Shown piece after piece: positions 63,446-64,000 of a stretch of 64,000 nucleotides of DNA. The notes under the pieces were generated by a model, which saw only the letters and a list, made by a program, of their open reading frames with translations, ran no database searches and was not told the origin of the DNA. The DNA is from Podocnemis expansa (lineage: Eukaryota; Chordata; Testudines; Podocnemididae). The translations under genes were made by a program, and so were the position numbers. Within the stretch, counting starts at the first letter, position 1. Every line of letters starts with the position of its first letter. The stretch lies in the NCBI GenBank assembly GCA_007922195.1, contig ML682125.1, forward strand, positions 1,486,469 through 1,550,468. The letters are read 5' to 3'.

Positions 63446-64000
63446 GCTAAGTTCCAAAGGGGCAGCTGTGTTAGTCTAGTAAAGCAAAAAAAGCAAGGAG
63501 TCTTTCAGCACTTAAAAACTAAGGGTATGTCCACACAAGTCTTTTATTTCGAAACAACACTGGTTGTTTCGAAATAAAAAACTGAATGTCCACACGACTT
63601 TTTCTTATTTTGAAATGACAGGCTCTGTCATTTCAAAATAAGAACCGTCATTTCGAAACAGCTTAAACCCCATTCATTTTGAAACGGCTGTTATTTCGAA
63701 ATGGTTATTTCGAAATAAGGCCATTTGGACATGTTGTTTTGAAACAACACCATTGTTTCGAAACAACTGTTTTGAAACAACATGTCCAAACGGCCTTATT
63801 GCGAAATAACCATTTCGAAATAACAGCTGTTTTGAAAGCAGGCTTTCCCTTAATTCAAATTAACATTTTCTTAATTTGAATTAACTTATTGCAAAATAAG
63901 GACTTTATTTTGAAATAACTCTTTTCGAAATAACTTATTTCAAAATAATGATGTATGTGTGGACATAGCCTAACAGATTTATATATCGCATAAGCTTTCA
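63446..64000 (+). mobile_element. Cry SINE split by a MITE
   Basis: 63446-63522 ('ggggcagctgtgttagtctagtaaagc', 'aaggagtctttcagcacttaaaaactaa') and 63971-64000 ('taacagatttatatatcgcataagctttca') are the two halves of one Cry SINE, cut by the window end on the right. Confidence 0.88.
63523..63970. mobile_element. Harbinger-type MITE, TAA duplication
   Basis: The 448-bp element has ends GGGTATGTCCACAC and GTGTGGACATAGCC and is flanked by TAA (63520-63522, 63971-63973). The interior is almost wholly made of 'tttcgaaata' and 'gtttcgaaac' palindromes. The 3-bp T-A-rich duplication is characteristic of PIF/Harbinger elements. Confidence 0.88.

Noticed and set aside
63446..63522. tRNA gene
   Set aside because: The tRNA-like text is the head of a Cry SINE without a complete cloverleaf.
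56912..64000. DOCK exon 9 (expected SENYLVRW)
   Set aside because: Not seen in any + frame; it is assumed to lie past the window.

Overview
This window is vertebrate nuclear DNA, almost certainly from a hidden-necked (cryptodiran) turtle. The evidence is several copies of the Cry-type tRNA-derived SINE (near 57.9, 58.1, 58.7 and 63.5 kb, with a fragment at 28.0 kb), abundant CR1 LINEs of several ages ending in the reptilian 'ATTCTATGAT' tail, and DIRS-class tyrosine-recombinase retrotransposons. It is one protein-coding locus inside a deep pile of nested transposable elements. No RNA gene, CRISPR array or bacterial feature is present.

The only host gene I can support lies on the + strand: the first eight coding exons of a DOCK-A subfamily guanine-nucleotide exchange factor, about 252 residues. 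It runs from an ATG at 28980 to a donor after 56911 and continues beyond the window. All eight exons are bounded by AG/GT sites, the phases join without a stop, and the order is the DOCK one: start peptide, SH3 domain, then the N-terminal helical region that in relatives contacts ELMO. Exons 5-8 resemble DOCK2 most, but the differences look too many for an orthologue of that conserved protein. I therefore call it a DOCK2-like paralogue or a fast-evolving DOCK2.

Layout. 0-10 kb: a hAT element (751-2623) holding a Harbinger-like element with a GC-rich tandem core, old CR1/L3 LINE pieces, and an unusual palindromic cluster of LTRs (5.8-7.8 kb). 10.6-16 kb: a nearly full-length CR1 with a doubled 5' region, both ORFs broken, and a clean solo LTR inserted in its esterase nucleophile motif. 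16-20 kb: GC-rich hAT-type elements and a 1-kb solo LTR with a perfect 5-bp target duplication. 20.4-27.3 kb: a broken + strand DIRS element with two later insertions. 29-34.8 kb: intron 1 of the DOCK gene, opening with a very G-rich repeat. 34.9-53.4 kb: the 18.5-kb intron 2, filled by an antisense Gypsy gag remnant, two antisense DIRS elements joined head-to-tail, an antisense CR1 fragment, a minisatellite-bearing element and an ERV-like LTR. 53.4-56.9 kb: exons 3-8 in a compact cluster. 57-64 kb: presumably intron 8, with MITEs, Cry SINEs and a degraded CR1 carrying a hAT element and another solo LTR.

The recognisable transposon ORFs are frameshifted, stopped or interrupted, so none is called an active gene. 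The points most worth a second look are the divergent DOCK2-like gene with altered SH3 ligand-face residues, the DIRS-DIRS junction that resembles a circle junction, the palindromic LTR, and GC-rich arrays with a 46-52 bp period that recur inside several terminal-inverted-repeat elements.
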